Positions 1 to 10,183 of a stretch of DNA of 64,000 nt are shown piece after piece. Origin of the DNA: MADRE3 sp963718195 (GTDB lineage: Bacteria; Desulfobacterota; Desulfobulbia; Desulfobulbales; Desulfocapsaceae); contig CAVQYQ010000005.1 in assembly GCA_963718195.1 (NCBI GenBank), forward strand, positions 930,001-994,000, in the 5' to 3' direction. The position numbers and the translations under genes were made by a program. Position 1 is the stretch's first letter; the number at the start of each line of letters is the position of its first letter. The notes beneath the pieces were generated by a model. That model was given only the letters and a program-made list of their open reading frames with translations. It was not told where the DNA came from and did not search any database.

Positions 1-2775
1 AGTCACATCAGCAAATTCATCGATAGTGAGCACTCCCTTAACAAAACTGTCATCAACGAATCGTGAAGACAATTCAGACCTCAACAGCTGGTCGTCTAGC
101 TTGATTGAAAATGCGCTGTCCAGCCATTTGAGCTCCTGATAATACTCGTTCTCTTCAAGACCCAGAATTAGTTCATCAAGTGTGAACCCCGCCGCAAGCG
201 TTGTTAGCCGGGTCCCTTCTCCAGCCCCCTGCGCCGTACCGTTTATCACGCCGCTCACAGCGGAATTCATTATCGACCAGTCATTCAACAATGAAAGATC
301 GACCTTTATTTTTTCGGCTTCAAATGCCCACGTTACAGGTGCGTTCCATGAACCTTCGCCGCAGAATTCGATGAACTCGGCTCCAATGCAAAAATTTCCG
401 ATATCTGCCGATTGTTCAGAGATTTGCAGCTTGATAGTGTCGCTGTTCTGAAAAACTCCATAGCGGGGATGATCCAGACGTATTGTTTGAATCTGGCCGT
501 GCCAGCGTTTTTTTCCTTCCAGCAACCCATCTGCTGAAAACTCTAATGCGCCCTGCTCTGAATCGATGTTGATCACAATTTGGTGATCTTCCATTGAACC
601 ATTCAGGGCAGCGGCTGCCCGGGAAATGTTTTGACCTGCGGCACGAATATCGCCAGCGTCAACAGCGACCTTGACACTTCCTCCTTTGGTCGTTACGACA
701 CTGACGTCTGAGACGAAATTTCCGATTGAATAGTCACCGTAAGAGAGTGCTTCGCCGCTGGCCTCAAGAACAAGTTCAGGAAACGTTTTTGATCCCGCCA
801 CTGTGCCATGGGCACGCAGGTTACCGTGCAGTGCGGGAACGACCCGATTGAGTTCAGTACCGTCGAGTGAAAAGACCAGGTCAAGCGTATCAGCGATCGC
901 ACCGTCAACCTCAAAATTGTTTCCACCGTTTTTCAACTGCAGGTTTTGTATTTCTATATTCCCGTTATCATAGTCAACAATGCCACCGCCCGACAGCGCA
1001 TAACCTGCGAGCATACCGTTGACGTCTGATAATTCAATTCCGCCGCTTACCCCGCTCTCCGATAAAACTCCATGGCTATTGAGTGTTGCATTTATCGATC
1101 CTACAATTGTCGGCTCGATAACAGAGGGATCAAAGGTGTCAAGTGAGATCCGACTCTGCCACGTGACCCCCTCCCTCCAGCCAACCTCGCCGGCGAGACC
1201 GATGTGTCCGTCACCAAGTGCAAAATCAGATGATAAAATTTCAAGGCCGTACTCATTACCCGCGAGGATAATGCCGCCATGAACGTCGTGGCTTAATCTG
1301 TCGATTGATCCCACGATATCATGCACCTCCAGGCGATACCTGAGCGTGTCGGCATACGACCCTTCTGAGTCGATTGACATTGAAAGAGATGCTGCCAGGA
1401 CGGGGTCGAGCGCCGACAGATCGATATCATCCACCTGTCCCTGGAACTGCCAAGACAGGTTGTTCTGCCAGTTGAGTTGACCAGCCAATTCTATATGCCC
1501 CTCAGCAACCGCAAAATCAGATGATAAAAGTTCAAGGCCGGACTCGTTTCCTTCAAGAGTCAAACCACCATGGATATCCGTGCGTAACCCGTCGATTGTT
1601 CCCACCAGATCAGATATCTCCAGGTGGTAGCTGAGGGTGTCCCCATAGGACCCTTTGGAACTCAGGGAGCCTGATAGAGATGGTGCCAGGGAGGGGACAA
1701 ATGGAGACAGGTCAAAGTCATTCACCAGACCATTAACCTGCCATGACAGTGTATTCTGCCAGCCAACCGATGCCTCCACGTTTGCCTCGCCGCTGCCCAG
1801 CATTAGGGTTGCCGGCTCAATTGACAGGTTGAAACGATTACCCGAGAAGAGAATATCGATATCGGGCCGGATGTTTTCGTCTACCTCGATCATGGCTGTG
1901 ACCCTGCCATGATAGTCGTCTATACTCCCGGCTGACTCAACTGTTATGTCGACCCCAAGCAATGGCCACTCGGGCGAGATTTCCTGTGAATTCACCTTTT
2001 CAGCACTACCACTTATCTGCCAGGAGAGCTCCTCAAAAACATTGCTGAGGGTCCCATCAACCTGCAGTTGGTATGGCCGGGATGCTGAAACATTAAAGAG
2101 CGGGCTGTTGACCGTTCCCATGAGCTTCATTGTACCGCTTGCTGCCGTATATCCTGGAATATCAGCCTCCCATATCCCCTGGAAGGCAACGGGCCAGTCC
2201 TTTGCAAAGGTGAGTGTCCCGGAAACTGTCGTATCAATTTCGGGGCTTATGACCTTCAGCTCCTCAACAACGAGCTGGTCTGCGCTCGCTTGTATGCGCA
2301 GGGCCAGCTTTTCCAGGACAAACAACGGCGTGTCGCTGCCACTATTCTTGACAATTCCGCCATCAATATTGAGTCGGTCAACAAGTATGGAGATCGGTAT
2401 TGCCACGACTGGCAGTTCAAACGGTGCAACTGTTTCAGTCTGAGGTTCTTCGCTGGGTTCCTGGATACTGACTTCAAGCTCTTTTATTGATATGGCCGTT
2501 GCGTGGACATTTCCTCTGAGGATTTTTGACAGCTGCCAGTCAACTCCTGTTTCACGAATAAAGACGTGTGCACCTTCTGTTTGAATGTTCAAGCCGGCAA
2601 GCCGCCAGCCACCGGCAATACTGCCGTCGTAATCCTCTATGGTCACCGCACCGTCTGTTAACGATGAAACGACCCTGAAGACAAGGCCGAGACCGGTGGC
2701 GCTGAACAGCACAAAACTGATGACACCGATAATGATGACAAAGAAAACTGTCAGGATAACAAGAAACTTTTTCAT
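1..2775 (-). CDS. tamB: TamB-like translocation and assembly module inner-membrane protein (3' part beyond window)
   Basis: The frame is open from an ATG at 2775 to the left edge, so about 925 residues of the N-terminal side are visible and the C-terminal DUF490 end is missing. It starts with Met-Lys-Lys and one hydrophobic anchor (about residues 4-24). A long, low-complexity beta-repeat region with many Gly/Asp/Ser and short hydrophobic strands follows, as in AsmA/TamB bridge proteins. In the known family TamB spans the periplasm from the inner membrane to TamA and moves lipid or helps outer-membrane protein assembly. Its ATG overlaps the TamA stop codon by one base (TAATG), so the two are probably translationally coupled. 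Identity rests on the anchor, the repeat character and the tamA partner. Confidence 0.85.
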   Translation of the reverse strand, partial: MKKFLVILTVFFVIIIGVISFVLFSATGLGLVFRVVSSLTDGAVTIEDYDGSIAGGWRLAGLNIQTEGAHVFIRETGVDWQLSKILRGNVHATAISIKELEVSIQEPSEEPQTETVAPFELPVVAIPISILVDRLNIDGGIVKNSGSDTPLFVLEKLALRIQASADQLVVEELKVISPEIDTTVSGTLTFAKDWPVAFQGIWEADIPGYTAASGTMKLMGTVNSPLFNVSASRPYQLQVDGTLSNVFEELSWQISGSAEKVNSQEISPEWPLLGVDITVESAGSIDDYHGRVTAMIEVDENIRPDIDILFSGNRFNLSIEPATLMLGSGEANVEASVGWQNTLSWQVNGLVNDFDLSPFVPSLAPSLSGSLSSKGSYGDTLSYHLEISDLVGTIDGLRTDIHGGLTLEGNESGLELLSSDFAVAEGHIELAGQLNWQNNLSWQFQGQVDDIDLSALDPVLAASLSMSIDSEGSYADTLRYRLEVHDIVGSIDRLSHDVHGGIILAGNEYGLEILSSDFALGDGHIGLAGEVGWREGVTWQSRISLDTFDPSVIEPTIVGSINATLNSHGVLSESGVSGGIELSDVNGMLAGYALSGGGIVDYDNGNIEIQNLQLKNGGNNFEVDGAIADTLDLVFSLDGTELNRVVPALHGNLRAHGTVAGSKTFPELVLEASGEALSYGDYSIGNFVSDVSVVTTKGGSVKVAVDAGDIRAAGQNISRAAAALNGSMEDHQIVINIDSEQGALEFSADGLLEGKKRWHGQIQTIRLDHPRYGVFQNSDTIKLQISEQSADIGNFCIGAEFIEFCGEGSWNAPVTWAFEAEKIKVDLSLLNDWSIMNSAVSGVINGTAQGAGEGTRLTTLAAGFTLDELILGLEENEYYQELKWLDSAFSIKLDDQLLRSELSSRFVDDSFVKGVLTIDEFADVT

Positions 2776-4514
2776 TACAGATCTGCCCCGACCGTTAAAA
2801 ACACATACTGGGAACTTCCGTCATCAGACAGTGGATAAGCGAGTTCCAGACGCACCTGACCAAATGGCAGTGCAACACCAAAGCCAAAACCGACACCCTG
2901 CGCCAGATCAACCTCAAGGTCGTCCATGGCATTGCCGATATCGTAGAATAAAGATGCCCGCCAGAGATCAGTAATTGACCACTCAGTCTCAATACTTCCC
3001 GAGAGCAGAAAGGTACCGCCAATCACGGTGCCCGATCTGTCCTCGGGGCCAAGAGATTTATAACGGTATCCGCGCACACTGTTTGCTCCGCCTGCATAAA
3101 ATCGCAATGAAGGGGGAATATCCTCAATGGAATCGACCAGGATACCGCCGATGCTTCCCCGGCCAATAAGCCTCCAGTCGTCAAGTGGGCTCAGAATCAG
3201 CTTTCCATCCGCACGTACTTTTATAAATGTAGCGTCTGAAACGATATCGTCACTGGCACCGGTAAGATAGACCGATGCTCTAATCCCGTTCGTGGTATTG
3301 ACAATATCGTCTGCCAATGCCCATGAGACAGAAGCATGAGGCATAAGCAGCTGGCTCGTTCCAGTTGTATTGCCCACCCGATAATCCTCACTTCTTCCTT
3401 CCAGCGAGTAAGCAGTGTGAAATCGATCGGTATAATATTCATAGGCGGTCGAGAATGAATAGAGTTGGGTGGTGGTATCCTCCCACTCTTCCTGATCCAC
3501 AGAACCGGTAAAAACAACACTGTTGTAGCGAGGATCACCGGTCGGGATGCTGTATTTGAGGCGAAAATGTTTCTCCAGCTCTCCGTACAAGGCAGACATA
3601 TTGGCGCGATGACCATACTGGTTCATGAGTTTGTTGTCCCACTCAAAAAGCACGTGGGCTCTCGTGTCTGTAGCGTAGCCGACACCAACACTGTAACGGT
3701 TAAATTTGTCGAGGGGTTCGACCTGAATGGAAACGGGAATCGCTAACCCTTGGCGATTCTCGGTGGAACCTTCAACCAAAACAGACTTGAAATAATCCGT
3801 TTTATAGAGATCACGCTGCAGGTCATATATTTTTTGACGACTGAAATAATCGCCTTCCTGGTATGACAGAAACCGCATCAGTAATGGTTCAGTGATAATA
3901 TCCTGGTCACTGGTTGTTTCTCCAAACAGGTAGCGGGGACCGCTCTTCATCAGCAGCTCTATTTCGGCCACCTTCTCCTTACGATATACACGGATTTCAT
4001 GGGTTGTGAAGGCTGCATCAAGAAAACCAAGTGATCGGGCACGTCGCAGCAACGCTTTTTTCCCCTCCTCATAGTTCAGTTGTCTGAGGATATCGCCTTG
4101 CTTAAGAGAAAAGAAGGAGTACCCATCACCAATCTCTTCTGTTTTTCCAGCTTCACCTTTTATAGTAAGGACAAATGAACGGATTATCACCGGCTCACCA
4201 GGAATAATAACATACCGGGCCAGCCAGGAGTCCTCCTCTGCCACGAGAGACGAGGTGATTGAGGCAGAATAATAGCCGAAGGGTAAAAGAGCTGAGGTAA
4301 TGTCTTCTTCGGCGAGCTGGTGCAGGCGCCGGATTTCATTTTCAGTCAACTCACTTTGCTGAGCGTACAAGTGTATGCGGAGTCGAGCCATGACATTATT
4401 GTACGTTCTGCCCTTCACACCTTCGACGACCACATCGAGGTTGGGCTCGCACCACCCAATCTGGGCGGATGAAATGACAATAAGCACACAAAAAAAGAGG
4501 GCTCGAGAATACAA
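2775..4514 (-). CDS. tamA: TamA, Omp85-family outer-membrane translocation protein
   Basis: This 579-residue protein has a hydrophobic signal sequence (about residues 1-22) and then POTRA-type repeats to about residue 260. The C-terminal half is a 16-stranded barrel with alternating aromatic strands. The Omp85 signature V-R-G-Y-R-Y is present near residue 480, and the protein ends in a beta-signal-like strand (V-G-A-D-L). Length matches TamA (about 577) rather than BamA (about 800). The only start giving the full signal peptide is a TTG at 4514, with no clear ribosome-binding site; a stop codon lies just upstream in frame. Known role: outer-membrane partner of TamB in assembly of a subset of outer-membrane proteins. 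It is co-directional with tamB. Confidence 0.92.
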   Translation of the reverse strand: MYSRALFFCVLIVISSAQIGWCEPNLDVVVEGVKGRTYNNVMARLRIHLYAQQSELTENEIRRLHQLAEEDITSALLPFGYYSASITSSLVAEEDSWLARYVIIPGEPVIIRSFVLTIKGEAGKTEEIGDGYSFFSLKQGDILRQLNYEEGKKALLRRARSLGFLDAAFTTHEIRVYRKEKVAEIELLMKSGPRYLFGETTSDQDIITEPLLMRFLSYQEGDYFSRQKIYDLQRDLYKTDYFKSVLVEGSTENRQGLAIPVSIQVEPLDKFNRYSVGVGYATDTRAHVLFEWDNKLMNQYGHRANMSALYGELEKHFRLKYSIPTGDPRYNSVVFTGSVDQEEWEDTTTQLYSFSTAYEYYTDRFHTAYSLEGRSEDYRVGNTTGTSQLLMPHASVSWALADDIVNTTNGIRASVYLTGASDDIVSDATFIKVRADGKLILSPLDDWRLIGRGSIGGILVDSIEDIPPSLRFYAGGANSVRGYRYKSLGPEDRSGTVIGGTFLLSGSIETEWSITDLWRASLFYDIGNAMDDLEVDLAQGVGFGFGVALPFGQVRLELAYPLSDDGSSQYVFLTVGADL

Positions 4515-4623
4515 GGATAATGTACTATGAAATGATCTGGTTTATAAGGAGTCCAAACTGCCGGAAGATTTACCTGAAAATATAACAAAATGGTCGTCTC
4601 ATTCACTATAGTCCGTCTCCCCT

Positions 4624-5961
4624 ATGAACCCCAATAAAAACGCAATTGCAACCATAAAAAAAATTATCAACGGCGGGTACGGACTCAGCCGAACCGGCGA
4701 AGGCAAAACCCTGCTGGTTCGCCAGAGCTTGCCCGGTGAAACGGTGGAAGTCCATATTGTTGAAAAACAACACAACCTTGATTTTGGGGTAGTCAAATCT
4801 GTTGTAAAACCACACCAGAACAGAATTTTGCCTCCCTGTCCCTGGTACCCCAGTTGTGGCGGCTGCGATCTGCAGCATGTTGATTACCACACCCAGTGTA
4901 CGGTAAAAAATCTAATCCTCCATGATCTGATTGAGCGGCATCAATCAGGTGCAATTTCAGGGCTGACCTCGCTGCTGGCTCCGATCCTGCCGTCTCCTGA
5001 AGCCTTCGGTTACCGGCAGAGAATTCGTCTCAAAGTTGAAAATAATACCATTGGGTTCAATAAGTTCAGGTCCCATGATATTGTTCCGATAAGGTGCTGC
5101 CTGTTGGCCCCGGACACGATTAATACAACGCTTGAACGTCTACCGTACCTCTCAGCCTTTCATTCCTTCAGTTCAGTTACAGAGGAAATCGATATACTCT
5201 TGAATCCTGTCGATACCACCCCCTGCCTGGTCCTGCGTATGAAGCGTAAACCCCGGCCAAATGACCGGAAAAATGCCCGGTCACTTGCGGCTGAAAGTCC
5301 GCCCGGAACACGGATTTTTCTTGCGGGTAAACAATTTTCAATGGAAGGCCCATTTACTGAGGGAAAAGAAGATAGAGATAACCGTCTGTGCCTTGTCTTT
5401 CCAGGTCAGGACCCGCTCACCCTCTACTGGGAGGTGGGCGGTTTCTGTCAGGTTAACACCATGCAGAATTACAACCTGGTGGACCTGGTCCTTGCATACT
5501 GTGATCCGACGCCTCCCGACAAGGTACTTGATCTCTATTGTGGAATGGGCAACTTTGCGCTGCCGCTTGCCCGGAAGACCCGCCTTGTGCATGGCATCGA
5601 GAGCCAGGGCGCAGCGGTCAGGTGTGGCCGTTTTAACAGTGATGTTAACCGGATTTCCAATATAAGCTTTGAGAAATCAGACGTCATGAACGGTTGTAAA
5701 TCACTTGTTGCATCAAAAAAACGCTTTGATACCATCGTCTGCGATCCCCCCCGACAGGGCATGGCACGGATGGCACCGCTCTTGAATCAATTGTGCAGGA
5801 AGAGAGTTGTCTACATCTCCTGTGACCCTGCCACACTCTGCAGGGATCTCGCCTCATTGCAGGAAGAAGGGTTCACCGTAAAAAAGATCCAGCCAGTAGA
5901 CATGTTCCCCCAGACACACCATATAGAAACGATAACCTTGCTGGAAAAAAGCAGTCTGTAG
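4624..5961 (+). CDS. rlmD: 23S rRNA (uracil-5-)-methyltransferase, RlmD/TrmA family
   Basis: The 445-residue protein begins with a TRAM RNA-binding domain (about 1-60) followed by a 4Fe-4S motif C-P-x4-C-G-G-C-D (about residues 76-85). The C-terminal half is a Rossmann methyltransferase: D-L-Y-C-G-M-G-N-F (SAM site), D-P-P-R-Q-G, the catalytic Cys motif Y-I-S-C-D-P-A-T-L-C-R-D and the closing D-M-F-P-Q-T-H-H-I-E. The family transfers a methyl from S-adenosylmethionine to C5 of a uracil in 23S rRNA (RlmC/RlmD) or tRNA (TrmA). The TRAM domain and Fe-S cysteines favour the rRNA enzymes, but the exact uridine cannot be read from sequence. It is divergent from tamA across 110 bp and has no obvious Shine-Dalgarno. 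Confidence 0.92.
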   Translation: MNPNKNAIATIKKIINGGYGLSRTGEGKTLLVRQSLPGETVEVHIVEKQHNLDFGVVKSVVKPHQNRILPPCPWYPSCGGCDLQHVDYHTQCTVKNLILHDLIERHQSGAISGLTSLLAPILPSPEAFGYRQRIRLKVENNTIGFNKFRSHDIVPIRCCLLAPDTINTTLERLPYLSAFHSFSSVTEEIDILLNPVDTTPCLVLRMKRKPRPNDRKNARSLAAESPPGTRIFLAGKQFSMEGPFTEGKEDRDNRLCLVFPGQDPLTLYWEVGGFCQVNTMQNYNLVDLVLAYCDPTPPDKVLDLYCGMGNFALPLARKTRLVHGIESQGAAVRCGRFNSDVNRISNISFEKSDVMNGCKSLVASKKRFDTIVCDPPRQGMARMAPLLNQLCRKRVVYISCDPATLCRDLASLQEEGFTVKKIQPVDMFPQTHHIETITLLEKSSL

Positions 5962-5980
5962 GTCTTAATTCAAGGTAGAG

Positions 5981-6120
5981 GAGCCTTTTGTAAAATGATG
6001 ATTTTTGTTCAACGTCAAACCATGTGAAAAATTTTTACCGCAGGCATCGTTGATATTTTGAGGATAAAAATTTAAGCATAACGTAGAGATTGAGCGAAAA
6101 GGGCATTTTGCAAGAGGCTC
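5981..6120 (+). repeat. MITE-like element, copy 1 of 4
   Basis: A 140 bp element bounded by imperfect inverted repeats (left GAGCCTTTTGTAAAA, right arm ending TTTTGCAAGAGGCTC). A direct repeat AGAG lies immediately outside each end (5977-5980 and 6121-6124), as expected for a target-site duplication. The sequence recurs at 7206, 13232 and 37905 in the same orientation. It has no coding capacity and sits between two convergent genes. Confidence 0.85.
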
Positions 6121-6125
6121 AGAGA

Positions 6126-6926
6126 TCAATCGATGTTCTTATTCATGCTCCCCGTATGATACCCCTCGAGATCCAGGGCGACATAGAGATATCCGCATGA
6201 CTTGAGTCTTTCCACCAGCCTGGTTCGCACATTCTTACTAATTACAACTTCAAACTGATCAACGCCAATCTCCACCCGTGCGATATCCCCATGGCTCCTC
6301 ACCCGTGAACCAAAAAACTGCATATCACGAAGAACCTGATCAGCTCGGGTTATTCTGTCGAGTTCCGAGTCAGTTATCTCTGTGTGATAAGGTAATCGAG
6401 AGAGCAGGCAGGCGTTTGACGGTTTGTTCCATATTTCCAGGCCGAGATATCTTGCTATTTCACGTATTTGGTTTTTCGAGAACTTCAAGGCAAGAAACGG
6501 GCTGACAATGCCTAATTCCTCGAGCGCCCGTAATCCTGGCCGGTAATCGCCAAGATCATCCTGGTTGGAACCCTCCATGACTGTCGTCATTCCCCGCTTG
6601 CCGGCTTCTTTCCTGATTGCTGCAAAAAGGGTTTTCTTGCACAGGTAGCATCGATCAGGTGGATTGTGGATAATTTCGCTGGGGGTTGACAGGTTGACCA
6701 CCAGGTGGGGAATCGCAAATTTTTTAACAAATAGCAGCGAATCCTCCATCTCCCAGGCGGGGATGTAGGGTGTTTTCACGGTCGCGCCAATCATTTTCTC
6801 ACCCAGCGCCTGGTGTGCAGCATAAACCAGCAGACTGCTGTCGACCCCGCCAGAAAAGGCGATGACAGCGCTCTCCAGCCCCTTTAAATAATCCTGTAGA
6901 TCCTGATACATTTTGCCGTAACCCAT
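6126..6926 (-). CDS. larE: LarE-type ATP-dependent sacrificial sulfur transferase
   Basis: The 266-residue protein has the PP-loop S-G-G-V-D-S-S near residue 24 and the family motif R-C-Y-L-C-K around residue 110, then N-Q-D-D and a conserved C-L-L-S-R. LarE adenylates nicotinic-acid derived pyridinium mononucleotide and donates sulfur for the nickel-pincer (NPN) cofactor of lactate-racemase-type enzymes. I chose the ATG at 6926 because GGGAG lies six bases upstream; an in-frame TTG at 6938 would add four residues. LarB and LarC are not in the window, but a LarA homologue is at 23460-24713, so the cofactor probably serves that enzyme. Confidence 0.88.
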   Translation of the reverse strand: MGYGKMYQDLQDYLKGLESAVIAFSGGVDSSLLVYAAHQALGEKMIGATVKTPYIPAWEMEDSLLFVKKFAIPHLVVNLSTPSEIIHNPPDRCYLCKKTLFAAIRKEAGKRGMTTVMEGSNQDDLGDYRPGLRALEELGIVSPFLALKFSKNQIREIARYLGLEIWNKPSNACLLSRLPYHTEITDSELDRITRADQVLRDMQFFGSRVRSHGDIARVEIGVDQFEVVISKNVRTRLVERLKSCGYLYVALDLEGYHTGSMNKNID

Positions 6927-7135
6927 GAAATCTCCCAAGTACCCTTTGATGGTTTAAATCAAATAGAGACAATCAGACACACTATAAGCAGATATCATTG
7001 AGATGATGCATGTTTTTTACCCGGCTAAGCAACAGGAACAGTGCCTGCTCTATTTCTTGAAAAGAATTGACAACACCGAAGAATATCGGTAAACGGTTAG
7101 ATTGTTGCATCTATCATGATTACAGTGCGTTTCAG

Positions 7136-7157
7136 GCGGCATCGTGCCGCTTTTTTT
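7136..7157 (+). terminator. Intrinsic terminator, possibly of a short RNA
   Basis: GCGGCA and TGCCGC form a 6 bp G/C-rich stem with a TCG loop, followed by seven T residues. No gene on the plus strand ends here: the nearest upstream gene (larE) runs the other way. A TTGACA box at 7067-7072 with a weak -10 (TAAACG) 17 bases on would start a transcript of only about 55 nt ending at this terminator. The rest of 6927-7205 shows nothing coding. Confidence 0.6.
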
Positions 7158-7205
7158 ATTGTAGCCTGTTCAGTTTCACATTTAACCCATAACTGACAGA
7201 CAGTG

Positions 7206-7347
7206 GAGCCTTTTGCAAAATGATGATTTTCGTTCAAAGTCAAACCATGCGAAAAAATTTTACCGCAGGCATATAACTGATATTCCGAGGATAAAATTTT
7301 AAGCGTAACGAAGAGGTTGAACGAAAAGGGTGTTTTGCAAGTGGCTC
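7206..7347 (+). repeat. MITE-like element, copy 2 of 4
   Basis: A 142 bp copy of the element at 5981, starting GAGCCTTTTGCAAAA and ending TTTTGCAAGTGGCTC. AGTG is duplicated on each side (7202-7205 and 7348-7351), a clear target-site duplication. It ends 69 bp upstream of the lysS start codon, so it separates the gene from anything further upstream. Confidence 0.88.
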
Positions 7348-7416
7348 AGTGATTTACCACAAACAAGTGATATCAATTATCAGACGGACATATCACCACG
7401 ATCAGGACGAAAAATA

Positions 7417-8942
7417 ATGAGTAACGACAATCAGCTTCTCAAGCAGCGTCGCGAGAAAGCAGAATCCCTCGCCGAACTCGGCGTCAACCTCTACAGCAAC
7501 AGCTTTAAACCCAAACATAAAATATCCAGCCTGCTCCCCAAAGAGCGTTTGCTGGAACCGCAACAGTCAGAAGAAGGTGAACAGGTCTATGCAGTTGCCG
7601 GCAGGATCATGGCGATGCGTAAGTTTGGCAAGGCTGCCTTTTTCACAATCGCCGATCCCAGCGGGAACCTGCAGGTCTACGTCCGCAAGGATGTTATCGG
7701 AGATGATCAGTTTAACGCTTTTCAAAAAGTGGGACATTGGCGATATTGTCGGAGCTGAAGGTCACCTGTTTAAAACCAAAACGGGCGAACTCTCTATCCA
7801 TGCCCATACCATCACAATGATTTCCAAATCACTTCGTCCGCTCCCTGAAAAATGGCATGGACTCACCGATGTGGAAACCAGATACCGGCAACGCTATGTT
7901 GATCTTATCGTTACCCCGGAGAGTCGTGAGACCTTCCGTAAACGTGTTGAAATCATAAAACTGTATCCGGGCGTTTCTCAATGACCGTGGCTTCATGGAG
8001 GTTGAAACGCCGATGATGCAGCCAGTCCCGGGAGGTGCAACGGCAAAGCCATTTAAGACGCATCATAATGCACTGGATATGGATCTTTACCTGAGAATCG
8101 CGCCGGAACTTTACCTCAAACGGCTTCTGGTAGGCGGGTTTGATCGGGTGTTTGAGATAAACAGAAATTTTCGCAACGAGGGTCTGTCAACCCGGCATAA
8201 CCCCGAATTCACCATGCTCGAGTTCTATCAGGCCTATGCAACCTACCATGACATGATGGACCTGACTGAAGAGATGATTTCTTCAATCTGTCATGCGGTT
8301 ACCGGCTCAATGGAGATCACCTACCAGGGAACCCCGGTCAATCTGGCTCCTCCCTGGAGACGTCTCACCATGGATGAGGCGCTCGTTGAAATAGGAAAAA
8401 TCGATCCTGAAATCCTCAGCGACGATGACAAAATATTTGCGCTGGTCAAGGAAAAGGGCATTAAGCTTGAGAAACAGGCTGGGGTCGGCAAGGCAAAGAC
8501 AGAACTATTCGAACTGCTCGTGGAGGAGAAGCTGGTCGACCCGACGTTTATCACCTCCTACCCCACTGAAGTATCTCCTCTGGCCCGGCGTAATGAAGAG
8601 GATCCGACCGTTACTGATCGCTTTGAACTTTTTATAACCGGCCGGGAACTGGCCAATGCCTTCAGTGAGCTCAACGATCCCATTGACCAGCTGAAGCGCT
8701 TTGAAAGACAGATCGCTGAACGAGGTGATGACGATGAGATTCATCCGGTCCTGGACAGCGATTACGTAAGGGCATTGGAATATGGAATGCCTTCTGCCGC
8801 TGGTGAGGGTATCGGCATTGATCGACTGGTTATGTTGTTAACCGATTCACCTTCGATCAGGGACGTTATTCTCTTTCCCCACATGAAACAGGAAAGTCTG
8901 GCCGCCGTACCATCGTCGAAAAATCGAGCTGAAGAAGGGTAA
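7417..8942 (+). CDS. lysS: Lysyl-tRNA synthetase, class II (two frameshifts as sequenced)
   Basis: Charges tRNA-Lys with lysine in the cytoplasm. The start M-S-N-D-N-Q follows AGGACG. The N-terminal OB-fold anticodon domain is followed by class II motif 2 (F-R-N-E-G-L-S-T-R-H-N-P-E-F-T) and motif 3 (G-E-G-I-G-I-D-R-L-V-M). The reading frame changes twice. Near 7721-7729 the frame must shift to continue F-K-K-W-D-I-G-D-I-V-G, and near 7961-7967 it must shift again to give I-R-A-F-L-N-D-R-G-F-M-E-V-E-T-P. Each is repaired by removing one base, giving about 507 residues, the usual length. lysS is normally essential and everything else is intact, so sequencing error is likelier than a pseudogene. 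lolC follows 13 bp downstream. Confidence 0.93.
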
Positions 8943-8955
8943 CCGGTAACCTGCT

Positions 8956-10183
8956 ATGTATGAATGGTTTATCAGCCTCAGGTACCTGCGCGCCAAACAT
9001 CGACAGGGCTTCATCTCTCTCATTTCGCTGATCTCAGTCGCCGGGATCACCGTTGGAGTAATCGCCCTGATCGTAGTACTCTCCGTTTACGCTGGCTTCA
9101 CGGATGGGCTGAGAGACCAGATTCTGGGTATCAACTCCCACATCATCGTTCAGAAATCCACTGGCGTCATAAAGGATTATGAACTCACCCGTGAACGGGT
9201 CCTTACCGTTTCCGGCGTCACCGGCGCCACGCCATATCTCTATGCACAGACCCTGATCAGCAGTTCCAATGGCGGGTCGGGTGTTGTCTTACGGGGTATA
9301 GACCCGGCGACGGCGGGCAAGGTGATCAAGCTTGGTGAGCAGATGATTGCAGGCGCCATGAGCGACCTGACAGCTCAGCCGGACAACCGGGTGCCTGGCA
9401 TCATTCTCGGTAAACAGCTGGCAAATGATCTGCGGGTCGGGCCGGGCAGCAAGGTCAGGCTTATCTCCCCCTCCGGTCCGCTGACCCCGATGGGGGTTAT
9501 CCCAAAGATCAAGACATCCCAGGTCGTCGGCATTTTTGAGTCCGGGATGTACGAATATGATTCATCGCTTGCCTTCATGGAACTCCCATGCGGTTCAGGA
9601 CTTCCTGGAAACCGGTGATATCGCTCACGGTATCGAGGTTACGGTTGCCAGAAAAGATCTCAACAAAGCCGACCAGGTCGCCCGGGCAATCACCGAAAAA
9701 CTGGGGCACGGCACCATCACCAGGGATTGGATGGCCATGAATCACAATTTATTCGCCGCATTCAAACTGGAAAAAATAGGGATGTTCATCTGCGTTGCCC
9801 TGATCATTCTGGTTGCCGCGCTGAATATCATCAGTGCCCTGATCATGGTCGTCATGGAAAAAGCTCGCGATATTGCCATTCTGAAATCCATGGGGGCAAC
9901 CTCAAGATCGATAATGAAGATATTTTTCCTGCAGGGGTTGATCATCTCACTTACCGGAACCGTTCTGGGGGTCCTCGGTGGACTCGGACTCTGTGAACTT
10001 CTCTCCCGCTACCAGTTTATTGAACTGCCCTCGAATGTTTATCCGATGACAACCCTGCCAATCAAGGTGCTGCCCCTGGATATCGTCATCATCGCCAGTT
10101 GTTCGATCATCATCAGCCTCTCGGCGACCCTCTATCCATCATGGAAGGCGTCCAAAGTTAAACCGGCTGAGGTGCTGTCATGA
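8956..10183 (+). CDS. lolC: LolC/LolE-type lipoprotein-releasing ABC permease (one frameshift as sequenced)
   Basis: Inner-membrane permease that extracts lipoproteins for transport to the outer membrane with LolD. The first part has a transmembrane helix (about residues 22-48) with the family pattern of a basic N-terminus and S-V-A-G-I-T-V-G, then a large periplasmic domain. Three more helices lie in the C-terminal part, which ends K-P-A-E-V-L-S. The frame breaks at 9583-9587, where one extra C in a CCC run separates A-F-M-E-L from H-A-V-Q-D-F-L-E-T. Removing it gives about 408 residues, the family length. A single LolC/E-type gene is common in this phylum. The stop overlaps the lolD start (ATGA). 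Confidence 0.92.

Noticed and set aside
7330..7416. Longer lysyl-tRNA synthetase start
   Set aside because: The extension begins in a MITE copy; AGGACG before ATG 7417 and the family N-terminus support the shorter form.
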